Below, in pieces: positions 50,201 to 63,522 of a stretch of DNA of 64,000 nucleotides (positions within the stretch are counted from its first letter, which is position 1; each line of letters starts with the position of its first letter). Source of the DNA: Apteryx mantelli (Eukaryota; Chordata; Aves; Apterygiformes; Apterygidae); contig NC_089980.1 of the NCBI RefSeq assembly GCF_036417845.1, forward strand, positions 53,070,501 to 53,134,500, read 5' to 3'. Position numbers and translations under genes: made by a program. Below the pieces are notes generated by a model. The model did not search any database. It saw only the letters and a list, made by a program, of their open reading frames with translations, and was not told where the DNA came from.

Positions 50201-53200
50201 TTACAATACAGATGAGGCAAAAAGATTTTTTTTTCCAACAAGAAAATACAGAAATAAAGATACCACACTAGAAGTGTAAGAGAAATAGAATAGAAAAATA
50301 AGCGTTTTGTGTGTATCAAGCAACTAAAAAGCAGTACTCCCCTTTAGAACAGTACAGCATATACAACTTTCTGAGTAAATTACATAGTATACATTATCTC
50401 AATTCCAAACTAGCACTTACTACAGATTACACAGATGACATAATAAAAATTAGCTGGACACAGTAACAGCACACAAATTAAAAATGCTACTCGGCAAGAA
50501 CAGTATTTAGCTTACAAACAAAGACTTCAGGGAGCTTAGTACAATAAGTAACTCTAGCTTTCTTCTCAGAAAAGAGAAACATATGACAGATGATTACCTT
50601 TGTTGAAGTGGACAAAACAGTACATCTGTGTAGCAAACTTGGAACAGCCTACCCATAATTAGATGTAAACATTTTTGAATAGCAACACGGTATATATTTT
50701 TACACTAATGGTGCAAAGCCAGGGCACACACTTTTGGTGCATAAGCAAGATAAATATTAATTGTAGTTAAAACGGCAGACAAAGAGCACAGAAGAGCATA
50801 TGCATCCTATACATTTAGACCATTATGTAGAACAGTACACAAGGCTATTAGTGTGCAGCCTTCCTTGATGTATGTAACTCACTGACATGAACTGCTGCGC
50901 ATAATGATCAAGCCACAAATGACCTTTAAACTCCTCTTTCAAAAGATCAATTTAAACATTTAAGAAAATGTTGCCTATTTTAAATCCTGTGCAGTCACTA
51001 ACAGGTAAACCGGTTCATAAAGTGTTTAACGGATGTAGAGCAGATTATTCTGCTAGATATTAAACTAAAATCAATTAATTTACATTCAGATTGCAGTAGA
51101 ATTTAAGCAATAGGTCAAAGAGCCAGGTTTTTACTTGAAGCAGCCTTTGTAATACAAGATTTGTTTTCAGGCTTATGGCCAAAAATTATATTTGTACCAT
51201 AAGTATTTTCTCCTACCCTTTTGCTAATGAAATAGCCCTTAACAGCATGTTACAGCAACCTGCCTGTTTTATGTATTTACTTTATTTAAACTATTTATTC
51301 CTTAGGCAGGGAAAATGAGATCCAGCTAGAAATTTCCAAAGGAGTTTAAGGATTTTCTTCAGCTGATTACTGTACTTAAAGTTATATAATGCTGCTACAA
51401 ATCCATTTTAAGACCAGAACTCTTTATTTCTCTGCCCCACCCAAAAATAAAAATAAATCATTATGATACAATTACTAATAGCAAACCGTAACTTTTGAAT
51501 AAGAACTTACTACAACAAAGTGTGCTTCTCAAGCTCTAGATGTGGTTCCAATTGTCAAACTGTAATTCTGTAACAGACAAATGATCATAAAAAACCTCAC
51601 TCATCAACAGAAAAGCACACAGGTACAGAGAAAAGATGTAATTTTGTTATGTTCACACCCCTACACAGTTTACTGTCCAGTTAAACTCTTTCCTTCATTG
51701 AATGTTTGTTCTGATCCATGTTAGTTTATTCTGTTAGTAAATCAAAAAGTGCAGCAAGACCTTCCTATGTAAAAAGAAATGCGAATGCCATGCATGGAAA
51801 CAAGTCTCCCCCATCAAGTTCTGAAGGTTGAGCATTTCTCACACAGCATATTAATTGGATTACTTTACAGGATTAGAAGTTTAGGAGAACTGATACAGTC
51901 TCTCTCACCTAAAGATTTTCTCTGAGTCAGCAGAGCTCATCTCTGTGCAGAGGGCCAGACTACGTGGTTCCTTCAGCCGAGGAACTGGACTTCTGCAGAG
52001 AGGTGACACCAAACCTGAGGGGCAGCCCCCAGAACAGATTACTCTGAAAGGGAATAAGATTGCCACCGATGCTCTCTCAGCTCTGCAGCTGTCCAGTGAA
52101 AAAGAAACTGTGGACCGGAGGGCAGGCTAACAAAGAATATAAAACAGGAAACGCCCGATTCTGCACCACTAACAGACCTGTGAAGTAGTATACGAGGAAA
52201 TAAATTCTGGAACTTCAGCTGCATTTGCAGCAGACCCCCAAATTATAAGCTAGAAATCAACTAAAAATCTCAGAATGAAAAAAAAGAAATACATAACTTG
52301 TGATAAAATCGGAATAATCCAGAAAGTGATGCCTATAACATTCTCAATAAAATACATCATTGTCTAAAAATCAATACATCATCTACAAATTTTCAGTAGA
52401 CTAAAACAGATGTGAGAAGGGTTGACTTGACCATTCAAAAACAGTCCCAAGTCAGTAAAAATTTAAATTCCTACATTCTCAGCTGGCTATTGTCAATAAA
52501 GAGGTATACACATTTCAGTTTTTAAAAATGCAAGTTTATAATGTTTATTGAATTGAGCAGCATGTTTCTCCTACAAAAAGATACCGACCTTCAGCTTTAG
52601 GGATAGGAAAATCTAACTTTCACTACATATTTTCTCATTTTTCTCCTCCTACTCCATTGGGGGGCAGGGGAAGCTTTATACTTTTGTCTAAACTCAGTTG
52701 CAAAAACAACTATTTTATTTCAGAGAAAAGCCAGGCAACAAGTTATATGTCTAAAGAGGATAGCAAAGATCACCTATGAGATTTGACATCCCTCCCTCAT
52801 TCCATCCCTCTCTCTTTCTAGCCAAATGTTGCTCAGTCGAAATTAAGGCTTTGGGAATCCCTCACCTCCGTGAGGGGCAGGTAGTTTCCCGAGGGCAGGC
52901 GTGCAAAAGGAAAGGAGAAGGGGGAGAAAATGCAGACTAGTCATAGATCAATACAAATGATGCAGAGAAACAGACTACTGAAGTTCTCATCATGAACTCC
53001 CCCGTGCCTTGTAAACCTGATGCATTGTTTTTAATACACTTCTTTTCTTGTTCTGTGAGGGAAAAAAAGAAAAAAAAAATACTTCTCCTTACCCTTTGTC
53101 AGATCAGGAAAGCAGGGGGAAAAAAAAAATCCAAGCATAAGAATCCCCCTCTGGAAAACATCTTTCTACCAGCTTCAATTAAGCTTTAATCAGAGACGTA

Positions 53201-54131
53201 ACACTGCAAGTAACATTTTGAAACAATCCAAAAATGCAAATGCACTTCTTCCATAGTTTTTCTAGAAACCTTCTCATATCAAAAGAAAATTTATAGGATA
53301 TTTCTACAAGAACCCTGCTCAGCTCAAAATGGAAGATCAGTCCTTCATTGGCTACTTCATTTGCAATTTTTTTCCTTTTGTAAACTTTAAGATTATTTCA
53401 CCAAAATACCAGTGCCAAAAGTAGCAGCTTCTAAAATGCATAGTATTCACTACATCAGATGTATTAAAAGGGTTTAAAGAGTCAATAAGGGCTGATATAC
53501 CTGACCAAGCAGTCAGACTATCATGCTAAGACCTACTCAAAAACATTTCAGTTTGCGAACCATTATTTCATGAAGCCTACCCTGCAGAAATTCAGTCAAC
53601 AGTGATGGAACACCTGCAGCGTTTGAGAAGATTTCTCATTTTGCCTATATAGCTATCACCATTCTGCAGTTAATATGTACTGAACTAGTGGTTTTTTGCT
53701 CACTAGCCTTTCTAAGGACTAACTGTGCTACCTAATTCTATGAAGATGAAGATATCAGGCACACTTCTTTTGCACATACCAATAAATCCAGCTCTTATCT
53801 CTGTTATCCTTACTATTCCAGCACTGCTTACAACTCCAACGGTACTGGCTTATGGATTCTTTGCTTAAGCAAGCACGCTTTGTGACTGCTACCTAGCATT
53901 TTTGGCCCTGAAAGTTTTTACAGTGTCTTCAGCACAGACTTCAATCTCCATCAGTTCCTTTATGAGGAGAGTTAGATCTCTTCCACCACACCTGCTATGA
54001 CAGTTCTCACAAATGAATTGTCATGTCTGCATGAATGCAGCATTGCGGTTCCTCCAGTTGCTTGCTGGACTGGCTGGCATGTGTCAAAACACTAGGCAAA
54101 TCTTGGCTTTCCATAAATGTCAACTGAAGTT

Positions 54132-54146
54132 GGGGGGTGGGGGGGA
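54132..54146. repeat. G-rich tract (G6-T-G7 type)
   Basis: Short G run with one T interruption. Confidence 0.8.
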
Positions 54147-55499
54147 GAGAAGAAGATGAACACATGTATTTAATACAAGCTTCTAAAATAATATTAATCC
54201 ATCTCTTTAGCAACAAAGGGTTATTATATTACCTGTGACACCAACACAAAAGTGTTCTCTATCTTCATTTCATTCTTATTGAACAACTCCCTGCATCACA
54301 TATTGCAAATTGTATTATTCATCTGCTGCCTGGAAAAAAGGGTGTGCGTTCCACCTCCCTGGTACTCCCTACAAGACTGAGTAAACACATGTAAAGGTCT
54401 ATGCCTTAGCATTACCAACGCTGTAAATGTAGTTAAAAAACATGAAGTCACACAGTTTATGTCTATTTTCAGTCTGGCGCAGCATTCTCAAGACTGCTGT
54501 GGGGCTAACAGACTCTTAGACACCATGTAGGCATGTAGGAGGCCACTATCGCCATTGCAACCAAATGCTTTATCAGAGACTGCTTTGGGATGAATGCCAT
54601 GTGTCCATATAAAGAGATTTAATCACATAGCTTGTGCTCTCCTAGTGCCACCAAAATGGTTTCAGTTTACAAGTACGCAATAAACACACCAAGAATTCCA
54701 TTAATGATTTCCAAATGTTTATCAGCGTGGCTACATCCCTGATGTATGATGAGGATCAATTACCAGCGAATGAATCCATCTCTCCAGTAGTTTACCGAGT
54801 CTTAACCAGATCTATCCAATTACCTAGGCTTACTCTGAACACCCTTCAAATTCTTTCCATTCCTCCACCTCAATCTCTATTTAAGCATTTGTGTTTAATC
54901 ATCACAGGAATGAAAGATGTTCATATATCAAGGAAAATTGTCTGATACATACATCTAAGGAAGTTGTTTTCCTCTTTTCCCTTTTTCCTCTTACGAACCC
55001 AAAGAAGGCATCCCACACAAAGCCCAGGCAGTCTTTTTTCTAGATTTGCATTGTTTGGAATGAAGGAATATAGCTACAGGAGACAGCCATTTCTGGCTTG
55101 ATGCCAGTAATACAACTTCATTTTCTGGCAGTCCCTGGGAAAATGCATAGACAGCCAATGCAAATTTGGTGTTGCTTCCTTCCACCATTCCTTTGAAAGC
55201 AGGATTTAAGCCAGGACACCCTCCAAATTCAGCACACTCAGCTTTCACAGCGGGATTCCAGAGAAGCTTCCACACAGGTGGAGAGACACAATGTGCTGGT
55301 GCTCCACACTGTGTTCTGTAACTAGCCCACTAGCTAATATTCATCGGATTTTATTTCCCTTCATCGAGTTAAAAATCATGATAACCTTATAACAGGAAGT
55401 ATGTCCTTATAGAGAATGAATTATTCTGAAATCTTCTGGGAAGCTGGATCTCACCAAACGTAATGACCTTGTTGCTTCTTTTCTGTGTTCAGAATGTGT

Positions 55500-55508
55500 G
55501 GGGGGGGG
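55500..55508. repeat. G9 homopolymer
   Basis: Nine G preceded by TGTGT. Confidence 0.85.
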
Positions 55509-56884
55509 AATCCTGCAATAAAATATTCTGCATGTTAAAAATTCACTAATCCATGCATCTTACAGAATGGTATCTTGTCAACTTTTGACAAAATCTTACT
55601 AGGGAGTGTATTATATTACTGTGTAACCTATTATATTTCCTATTTTCTTCAAACACATAATAATTATAAGGAAGTCACTCCTGACTATGATAAACACTGA
55701 TTTATGCCTCAACATTTAAAGACTGTATCCATCTTTTTATTGAAAATGTAATGTAGCTGCTACTGTGAGGGCTTTTATAAACACATTATTAACTCTGTAA
55801 AATTGACCATTATGACATTACATTTAAACAAAAATTGCAGCTGTCAAAATAAGTTAATGCAGTTCATTTTATGATACCTTCCTTATCCTTTATACTTCTC
55901 ATTTGCAGCTTAGCTTCCAAACAGTGGGCACCTAAATCCTAGATTTTTTAGCAATTTTGAGAGGCTAAGCAAAGCTGCAGCTAAATGGCAATGTATGTCT
56001 CAAACTTAAATGTGAATTAGCAAATAGATATATTTGAATCTATAGTTGAATAAATATCATTGGGCTCTGCAAGTAGCACCATATTTTAAAAGTTTAGGCA
56101 CTTTCCCTGACAAGTTACACTACCACTATTATACAGCAAAAGAGACAAAGACAAGCAAGAATTCTTTCATAAATGATTACACAACTATTCAATGAAACTC
56201 CAGTTTATTAACAGCTGAGAACAGCAAATATATAAAGCTACACCACCCCAGAAGCTGGTGCAAGCCCCTGCTAGTTTTTGTTACAAAACCCGAACGACCT
56301 TTCCTGCAAAGACATTGCAGGCAGTGACTACCCTAAGTTGTTTGATTTGCTGCACTGACAGCCAAGAAATACCACCACCGCTGTGCCCCCGATGGGCACG
56401 GACTATTGAAGCAGCTCTGCACTGTTACAGTTGCCTTTAGAACACTTATGCTGTTATCTAAACTAGTCCCTTCATGCCTTTTCTCATTCACTGAGATGCA
56501 CCAGGCAACAGGCAGCCTCTTCAAGAGGCGCTCCACACTGAGCGTGCTATAGACAACCCAGCCAGACAGGACTTAAGCACCACACACATGCAAAACATAG
56601 CATAGGGCTTATGATAATGGCAGCACATAGACTAGAGGTAGAAAATTGCACAAGGCTACTCTTACTTTGCTATTGGGAGAGTTTCCAGGTTATAAACTGT
56701 GTCAGTAATGGAAGTGCTCTGTTCTCCCTTCTGCCTGACCACGGTTAAGATCTAAAATGGGCGTTTTCAAGCTGTTTGAAGGATCAAGTAACACGCTTCC
56801 CATTTGCAGCCCCCATCAAAAGAAAACAAGTTACTTAAGTTTTATAATTTTATTTGTAACACATGATTAAAAGTCTATTAAAGT

Positions 56885-56899
56885 TTTTTTTTTTTTTTT
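56885..56899. repeat. T15 homopolymer
   Basis: Simple T run in intron. Confidence 0.85.
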
Positions 56900-59800
56900 A
56901 ATCTTAATAAGAAGAGGCACTGACAAGATAACTTGGACTAAAAGTCTGCCCTCACTTTTCTGTTTTAGTAGGGTTTTTTGTTTTGTTTTGATTTGTTTAC
57001 TTGTTCTTCTTCAGGAATGAACTTAGCTTTGAATTCCATACCTATCAAATCATCTTCTTCCCACTTCGGAAAAATGCTAATACTACTTTAAGAGTTCGCA
57101 TTATGAATGCAAATATCTACACAATGAAGGAAAAGTTAGACCACATGAAATACATCTCTCTAAGGGAGATGGATGAAATTGGACAAAATTTATTTAAACA
57201 AAAAAAACAGGGCTCCTGAACCATTCTCATTAGTTATCCCTTCTCTTTACCTACACTTAGTGCTTTAGGAAAAAATTCAAACCAAGTAGCTCACTCAAAC
57301 CAGAGCTCAACTTCTGTCAGTCTTCTGATATGTAAGTTCTCACTGCAGAGATACAGAGCTTTCTGCACGCTGACAAGACCACTCTTGTTCAGAAATGAAG
57401 TCTAGAACAACATTAACAGGAAAACAAAAGTAATTTCCAAAGGCAAATGAGTAATCTTGAGAACTTTTTCTTTTGAGGAAGTAAAGCATCCACTTGCAGT
57501 CAACAGAAAATTCCCACTGATGATGGATAAAAGAGGAAGCCCTTCACTAGTTGAAAATACAAGCAGAAAATTGCTGTAATTTCCTTTGCACATTAGTACC
57601 ATGACAGGGACAGCCATCTCCACAGACTCACACAGCTTAATTTCCCAGAACTGCTGCACTAAGAGATACATCAGATAAGCCACAAAAAAAGTCTCTTAAC
57701 AGTGTCATAGCTGGGAGCAATTCAAAGATCGAATCTTCTCATAGATTTTTTGTAGTATTTTTCAGAACCAAGCTTGCATTTATAAAATAACACATATTAC
57801 CTGTACATTTCTGGCCATTCTGCCTGCAAACTAAATCTGGAGATGAAATCTTGATTCCACTGAAATCAATAGGAACTCTGTCTTCACAGGAATCACAGCT
57901 TCACCCTTGAGCTACAGAACAGAACTTCACTAACCCATGGTAACTATGAGACCCATCATAAATTGATTTGAGCAAACATATTTTTAAATAAGTGATACTA
58001 TAAAAATATTTTGTTCATTTGACTAATATTTTAGTTATTCTTAACAACACACGGCAGTAAATGTGTGGTACATATTTATGACAATTAAGCAGAGCTTCAT
58101 ACTATGAGACTGCTTTATAGCATTTGCAAGTAATTATTTGCTAATAAGAGATACTACTCATTTTGTGTGCAAATTAAGAAAAAAAGATTAAGACAGATGC
58201 ATAGAAAGTACACTGCTGATTTCTTTCATCAACCACAAGTCTAATTGCAAGAGCCACACTAAGAGAAATTTAAGCTTCTTTCATCCACCCTAATAAAATG
58301 TGTTCATTTTACAGTTCAGCAAAGGCCATTCACCATGTCAGGTATAGCATGCAAGAAAGAGTGGTGCACCTTCCCGAATTACAGTCTTCTTGTGCATCTT
58401 CCACACAACTCTATAGGAGGAAAACCACCTTTAAAACATGCCTGTAACAATGCAGCATTCAAATAGGGAAGTCGAAGCCAGATGCAGATCCTGAAACTGC
58501 ATTAAGTCTTCGTTCAGAAATTCACCAGTTTTCATACTGGAATTCTGTTTGTCTAACCAGCCCCACGGCTCGAACTCCTGCAATCAATTCCCCAGGCCTC
58601 AGTGACGTTAAGGAGCACCATGCGTTAAAACATACTCGGACACTGAAGAGAAGCCCTTTATGCCTCAAAACATTTGCCAACTCATTCACGGGGCAGGAAA
58701 AGCCTCCCAGGCAAACCGACCATGCTGCTACAGAGCTTCCTTAACTGCCACCTGACACATCCAATACAGACAGCCTCCAGATACAGAACACTGGACAAGA
58801 CAGTATACAGACTAGACAACTGATTTTATCCAGTAAGATCATCCTAATGGTGATATAAAATGTTTGTCAAAATTTTTGAATCAAAAAAAATTGTATATAA
58901 AATGTTTGCACATAATTCCCAAATAAAAAAGGGACAAAATGTCCTAGCTAAAATCTGTTCACTACAAACAGTCTGTCCAGCTCAATTCCAAAACAGAATT
59001 TGAGAGCATATTCAGTATCCATACTGCAGTGCAGTGCCTTAGAGAGGAAGGTACAAACCCTGCAATCTCAGCCATGCCATCCCTCATATGACCTGCTAAA
59101 CAGTGGTCTCCCGTGCCAGTCCCTGGTGAATCTTCAAAACCCACATACTGACAGTTACAAGAAATACTTTTTAAAATAAACAGAGGCTAGCCAAAGTGGG
59201 TTTTGGTGCTCTTTCCTTTTAAAATTGCTTCTAATATCCAAGGCTGCTTTTGAGCATTTTCCTCAGTGCCCATTAGCAGCTGTGTTTTTATGTTTGATGA
59301 TTGTAGCTACCAGAATCTAACATACTATGATAAACTACTTTAAGACATGCAGTGATATAAAAAAAATATTACAGGAAAAACAATACATTTCTATTCCATT
59401 TAACTGTGAGATGCACACAGAAACAATTCTTTTTATGTTTAGTTCCTTAGTATTTGGAACAATTAACATGATCTTCAGACTGTGTTTGTCCAGGTTCTTT
59501 ATTTGTCTGTAGTCCAATAGTCATGATATGGTCATTCAGGATCACACCTAAGCATATACTTTTAATCAGAGTTAAAGTGACATTCATTGTTTAAATGGGA
59601 TCTTGATGAGGAATATCTGCAACAGAAGGGAAGCAACTCTGGAATCACAGAGTTCTTGTCCTTCAAACAAGACCATGTTACATTCTTCATTTCAGACTGA
59701 AGAAAAATTCTCTGCCATCCAATCAGTTCTCTTATTATCTGAAGTATTAAGTCCCACCCAGGACTGAGTTAAGGAAATCCCCTGCCCATCAAACATGAAT

Positions 59801-62586
59801 CCTAAATAAAGTTCAGTTTCAGTTAGAAGTAATTTTCCAGTGTTGGAAAGTACCCTTATACTTTTCTCCAACAGCCACACTCAAAAGAATTATAAATCCA
59901 TGTAGAAAATAAGCCAGCACAGAATATGTTCATGCAAGCAAAAGATTGTATTTTACTGCAAGCTACCTATTAAACAAATGAAAAAAAGATTAGCAGAGAG
60001 CACACAGTGGAATATCAGCATTCCAGTCTTGAAAAAAAAGAGATGGAAAGGAGACATGTCCAGCAGACCTGGGGAAGCGTGCTGCTCACACTGATTATGC
60101 TTTTGATCTCTCACAGGCATGTTAGCCTTCACCACCTCAAAGGACAGTGAGAAAGGCCATAACCCCATCAGCCTCTGTTCAGTGTGTCTTAGTTGTGTGT
60201 CCTACCGCGAACATCTAAAAGCAGATCTGCCTCTAATTTACTCCACAGCTCCAGAAAGCCACACCCAACGGTACTGGGAAAATCCTCAGATCTAATGGGT
60301 AGATTACACAGTTTTTCATCACTCCTAGGTACATAACTGCTCCCAAGACTCAGAACCCCTTTATCAAATATAAAGGATACTACCAGATAGTGTTTTGCCG
60401 ACATACTGCAATTGTTTTAACTTCATTATCAGCTTACAAACCTGCTCCATGACAAGGCCTTGCCTTATGGGGGTTCTGCACCATGAAAATCAGTCCTTCC
60501 ATGTATGCAGCATAGCAAGAGCCTATGAGCTTAGACTAAAGCATTTTCTGTTCTCTCCTGGAACTCTGAATTGTTTTCACTGGGGGCAAACTAGGCATCC
60601 TGAAAAAATAAATGTGTCATTCCTATATTAACTGTAAATGTTTTATATTCTTCAATGTGAAGACTGAAGAGTGGGAGCTCATTTTGTACATGTCAATATT
60701 TTTAAAAACTGTACAGGGAAGTAGTTCCCCTCAAAACTAATACAAGCAAAAGCAAGGCACTTGCTCCTCTCCATTCCTCTTGGACACCACGTATGCATTC
60801 AGTGGGAGAAGTCAGGATGCTGAAGCCCAACAAAGGACACGTGTGATACAAGGCTATCTCCAACTGGAGCATTCAGCAAAGTAACAAGGGAACCATCGTC
60901 CCTGGAAGCACAAAATTCACAGGACTAGAAAAAATTTCCTTGGGGAGAGCCCGAATAGCACAGCAGTTGAATTCCAGCCTGTCGGAAGGATTCTCAAACA
61001 ATTTAAAGAGTGACGCTTCCAGAAATCCAAGGCATTTGCAGGTCACATACATTTCATCAAAAGTGACGTGTCAAACTCAGATTGTTCCCATAAGAAACAA
61101 AAATCCACGCTAGCAGCGAGCTGGCAGGAGAAAATGCATGACTCCACTTTATCAAAAAATGAAAGCACCAAACAAAGAAGAGGAATTGTTTAATGCAAAT
61201 AAATATGGAATTTGTGCTGAAGAAAATCCCATATTCCTCTTTAAATATTAAAAATACTATATTGTGTTTACATCCCAAGGTAAACTTTAAAGACAGTATA
61301 GTAATTCTGAAACATCAGAAAAAGAACCTGCATTTTAGGAAGTTTAGCAGTATCTAGCAAAAGAAGAAAATAAAAAGAATACTCCTTACACATAGTGAGT
61401 GGGTCTACAGACATCATGATTAAGGTATTAAAAGCACAAAAAGCTTTTTCATTTGCATAAGGCGTTCTTTGAAAACTTGTGTTTATCTACCAAATCATTC
61501 ATGCATTTGTTGGTCCCTAATTACCACCCTAAAAATTAGCAACTAAAAACAGAAACTGCAGCAATTATCAGGTAATATTCAGTTTCCAGTGCTTTCTATC
61601 CATGCCATTCAGAAAGTTAAACACATCTAATAGCTTTAGAGAATATTAATACAAACCTTCTAAGAATAGATAAAAGAAAGACTAGGTTGAGAATGTTTTA
61701 AAAGCAACTTTTCCAAGAAGCATTCAAAACTTAGACAAAGAAGTGAAAAGTCACATCACCACAAACACACAGCTATGGATTAGAGAGTCAAAACTTCACA
61801 GAAAAGGAAATTTCTCAGGCCCTTTTCCTTTCACTACATTAGAAAAAAAGCCTCAGTTCACCATGTTCTTCAAGGTCACTTTACCACTCATACGACATTC
61901 TAAAAGATTTTTAAGGCTAGTCTAAGGCTAGGATTGCCAAATCTTTATTAAGCCTGACACACATTATCTGGAGTGTTGTTTTACATAATGTGCTGCTGCT
62001 GTCAGGTGCTGTAGCTTAACATTACTCTTTATGAGCAAAGCAGCATTAGCATGCACGCTGCTTCTTTTTCCCTATTAAGCATTCAGATAACAGCACTTCC
62101 ATGAGCTCAGCTTAACATTTAAACCTGCAGTAAGCCTGTCATTGTGGAAGTCTTCCAAAAATATTTAACAGTAAGAAGTACTAACAATAAAACTCACATA
62201 AATTGAAACGACACATTTTCTTTCAAAGACATATTTTTGTTTTGCCTTTAAACGTTACACAAGCCTACAACAGAAGTCACATACTGCTGAGAGAAAAAAA
62301 GTTGACAGTCTTCATGTCAGCATTGCATAACAGCTATATTCCCAGTAAGACTAGATTTTCCATGAGTTCAAAATAAATGAATAATGAGTAAGTTATCTAT
62401 CTATTGTTTTAAGGTTTCTGACCAAAGTAAACCTAAAAAGAGGGAGAACCAGGCTTCACAATGCTGCAAAACTCATATGAACATGCTTCACATATGCTAT
62501 CTATGTGGCTTACTTCCCCCCTCCCTGCTTTAATGCACTTTCTTGCATGACACTATGAGCACTTTCTAAAGCAGACTGTACTAAAT

Positions 62587-62598
62587 AAAAAAAAAAAA
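62587..62598. repeat. A12 homopolymer
   Basis: Simple A run in intron. Confidence 0.85.
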
Positions 62599-62993
62599 TG
62601 AAGCTAAGCTTTACCATGCAGTTTCAGTGTCTCTACCTACCAAATATCTCAGCAATTTTTCCTAAAACTGTGACAGGATTTGTGTACAGCACCAGTCAAA
62701 TACGCCCATCTGCAAAACTTGCTAGGATTGTGCATAGAAACAGCGCTTGGGAGATGCCCCAGAAGGTGAGTAAAAGCATCGCTTGAAGAAAAACAAACCC
62801 GATAAGCATAAATGCCACAGTCCTAATACAGGAATTAAACTGAGAGAAGAAATGCTTCACCACCTTAACATGCTTTGGATTGAAGAGAGAAGTAAAGAAA
62901 GGAAGCTCGCACCAAAAAAAATGTGTTAGCTCGTGCCCAACGAGGAGAAAACCTGCAAGTTAGTGGGAACCTCGGCGGGGAGGAGGAGAGGTG

Positions 62994-63009
62994 TTTTTTT
63001 TTTTTTTTT
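62994..63009. repeat. T16 homopolymer at CpG-island edge
   Basis: Sixteen T (A16 in the RYR sense strand) about 390 bp into intron 1, at the boundary between the AT-rich intron and the CpG island. Confidence 0.9.
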
Positions 63010-63389
63010 AATTCTATTTTTGCAAGAGAAGCGCGACTGCAGCTTTCAGGCCGGGGCGGGTTAGTATCCGCAGTACGCGGCGGGCGGCAGGGCAACGCGG
63101 AGGGTCCCGGGGGGCGCCCTACCCACTCCCCCCCCCGAAACCAACCCCCGCGGGCCGCCTCCACCCCGCGGCACCGCGAGCTGCCCCGCTCCGCCCGCGG
63201 GTGCGGGCGGCGGGCACGGCGGGCACAGCGCTCCCGCGGCGCTGCCGCCGGCCCTGCTCCCACCCCCCCGCTGCTGCCCCCGGGAGCCCCGCGCCCCCGG
63301 CCCGCCTCAGGGCTCCCCGCGGGGGCCCCGCCTCCCCCCTCCCGCCCGCCCGGCCGCGGCCCCGAGGCAGCGCGGAGGGGCAGCGCCGC

Positions 63390-63395
63390 GCTTAC
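63390..63395 (-). other. Splice donor of RYR exon 1
   Basis: The sense strand reads CGAACT|GTAAGC, close to the vertebrate 5' splice-site consensus. It falls exactly where the conserved FLRT peptide ends and where RYR similarity stops, so it fixes the exon boundary. The conserved codon-boundary (phase 0) position supports the gene call. Confidence 0.85.
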
Positions 63396-63443
63396 AGTTC
63401 GCAGGAACTGGATCTCGTCCTCGCCCTCGCCCCCCTCGGCCAT
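63396..63443 (-). CDS. RYR3: Ryanodine receptor, coding exon 1 (partial gene, probably RYR3)
   Basis: Read on the minus strand, ATG at 63443 opens a 16-codon exon encoding MAEGGEGEDEIQFLRT, ending at ACT (63396-63398) in phase 0 before a GTAAGC donor. As I recall the family, vertebrate ryanodine receptors start with this acidic peptide and break after FLRT in the first coding exon; the next exon would begin (D/E)DEVVLQC. The product is the ~5000-residue homotetrameric Ca2+-release channel of the sarcoplasmic/endoplasmic reticulum; this peptide leads into the cytoplasmic N-terminal beta-trefoil domain. The start context is strong (G at -3, G at +4). Paralogue: mammalian RYR2 begins MADGGEGEDEIQ and RYR3 MAEGGEGGEDEIQ (from memory), so Glu3 favours RYR3 and the missing Gly resembles RYR2. 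RYR1 (MGDAEGEDEVQ) fits poorly. I am sure of the family and about 60:40 for RYR3. Reading on past the donor gives a spurious 192-residue frame. Confidence 0.88.
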
Positions 63444-63474
63444 GGCTCCCCCTCTCTCCCGGTGCCCGGGCGGG

Positions 63475-63489
63475 CGGCGGCGGCGGCGG
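63475..63489 (+). repeat. (CGG)5 trinucleotide repeat
   Basis: Five perfect CGG units (CCG in the RYR sense strand), with imperfect copies on both sides, lie 32-46 bp upstream of the ATG, probably in the 5'UTR. Short GC-rich triplet tracts are common in vertebrate 5'UTRs. Confidence 0.8.
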
Positions 63490-63522
63490 GCGGCGAGGCA
63501 GGATGCTCACGGGGGCACCGCG

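Larger units (their letters stand above)
47277..62993. other. Intron stretch without a supported gene
   Basis: About 15.7 kb of AT-rich intron immediately downstream (in RYR sense) of the promoter island. I see short homopolymers and frames of at most ~94 codons with no family similarity. No transposable element is recognised by eye; conserved non-coding elements may be present but cannot be judged from one sequence. Confidence 0.55.
1..63395 (-). other. Putative RYR intron 1 (partial, >63 kb)
   Basis: Everything left of the exon 1 donor would be intron 1 of the minus-strand RYR gene. The sequence is AT-rich, stop-rich in all frames apart from LINE remnants, and full of short repeats. I looked on the minus strand for an exon encoding DDEVVLQC or GNRLCFLE-type sequence with flanking splice sites and did not see it. 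Very long first introns are expected for RYR2 and RYR3. A nested non-coding gene or a small exon cannot be excluded by eye. Confidence 0.7.

Noticed and set aside
1..63389. RYR exon 2 or later exons
   Set aside because: Searched by eye on the minus strand for sequence encoding EVVLQC and GNRLCFLE-type motifs with splice sites. None was seen. A translated search with RYR exons 2-5 would settle it: a hit with canonical splice sites would support, none would refute.
62865..63443. 192-codon minus-strand open frame starting at the RYR ATG
   Set aside because: Only the first 16 codons are conserved. A consensus donor follows at once, and the rest is intron and CpG-island sequence of low complexity.
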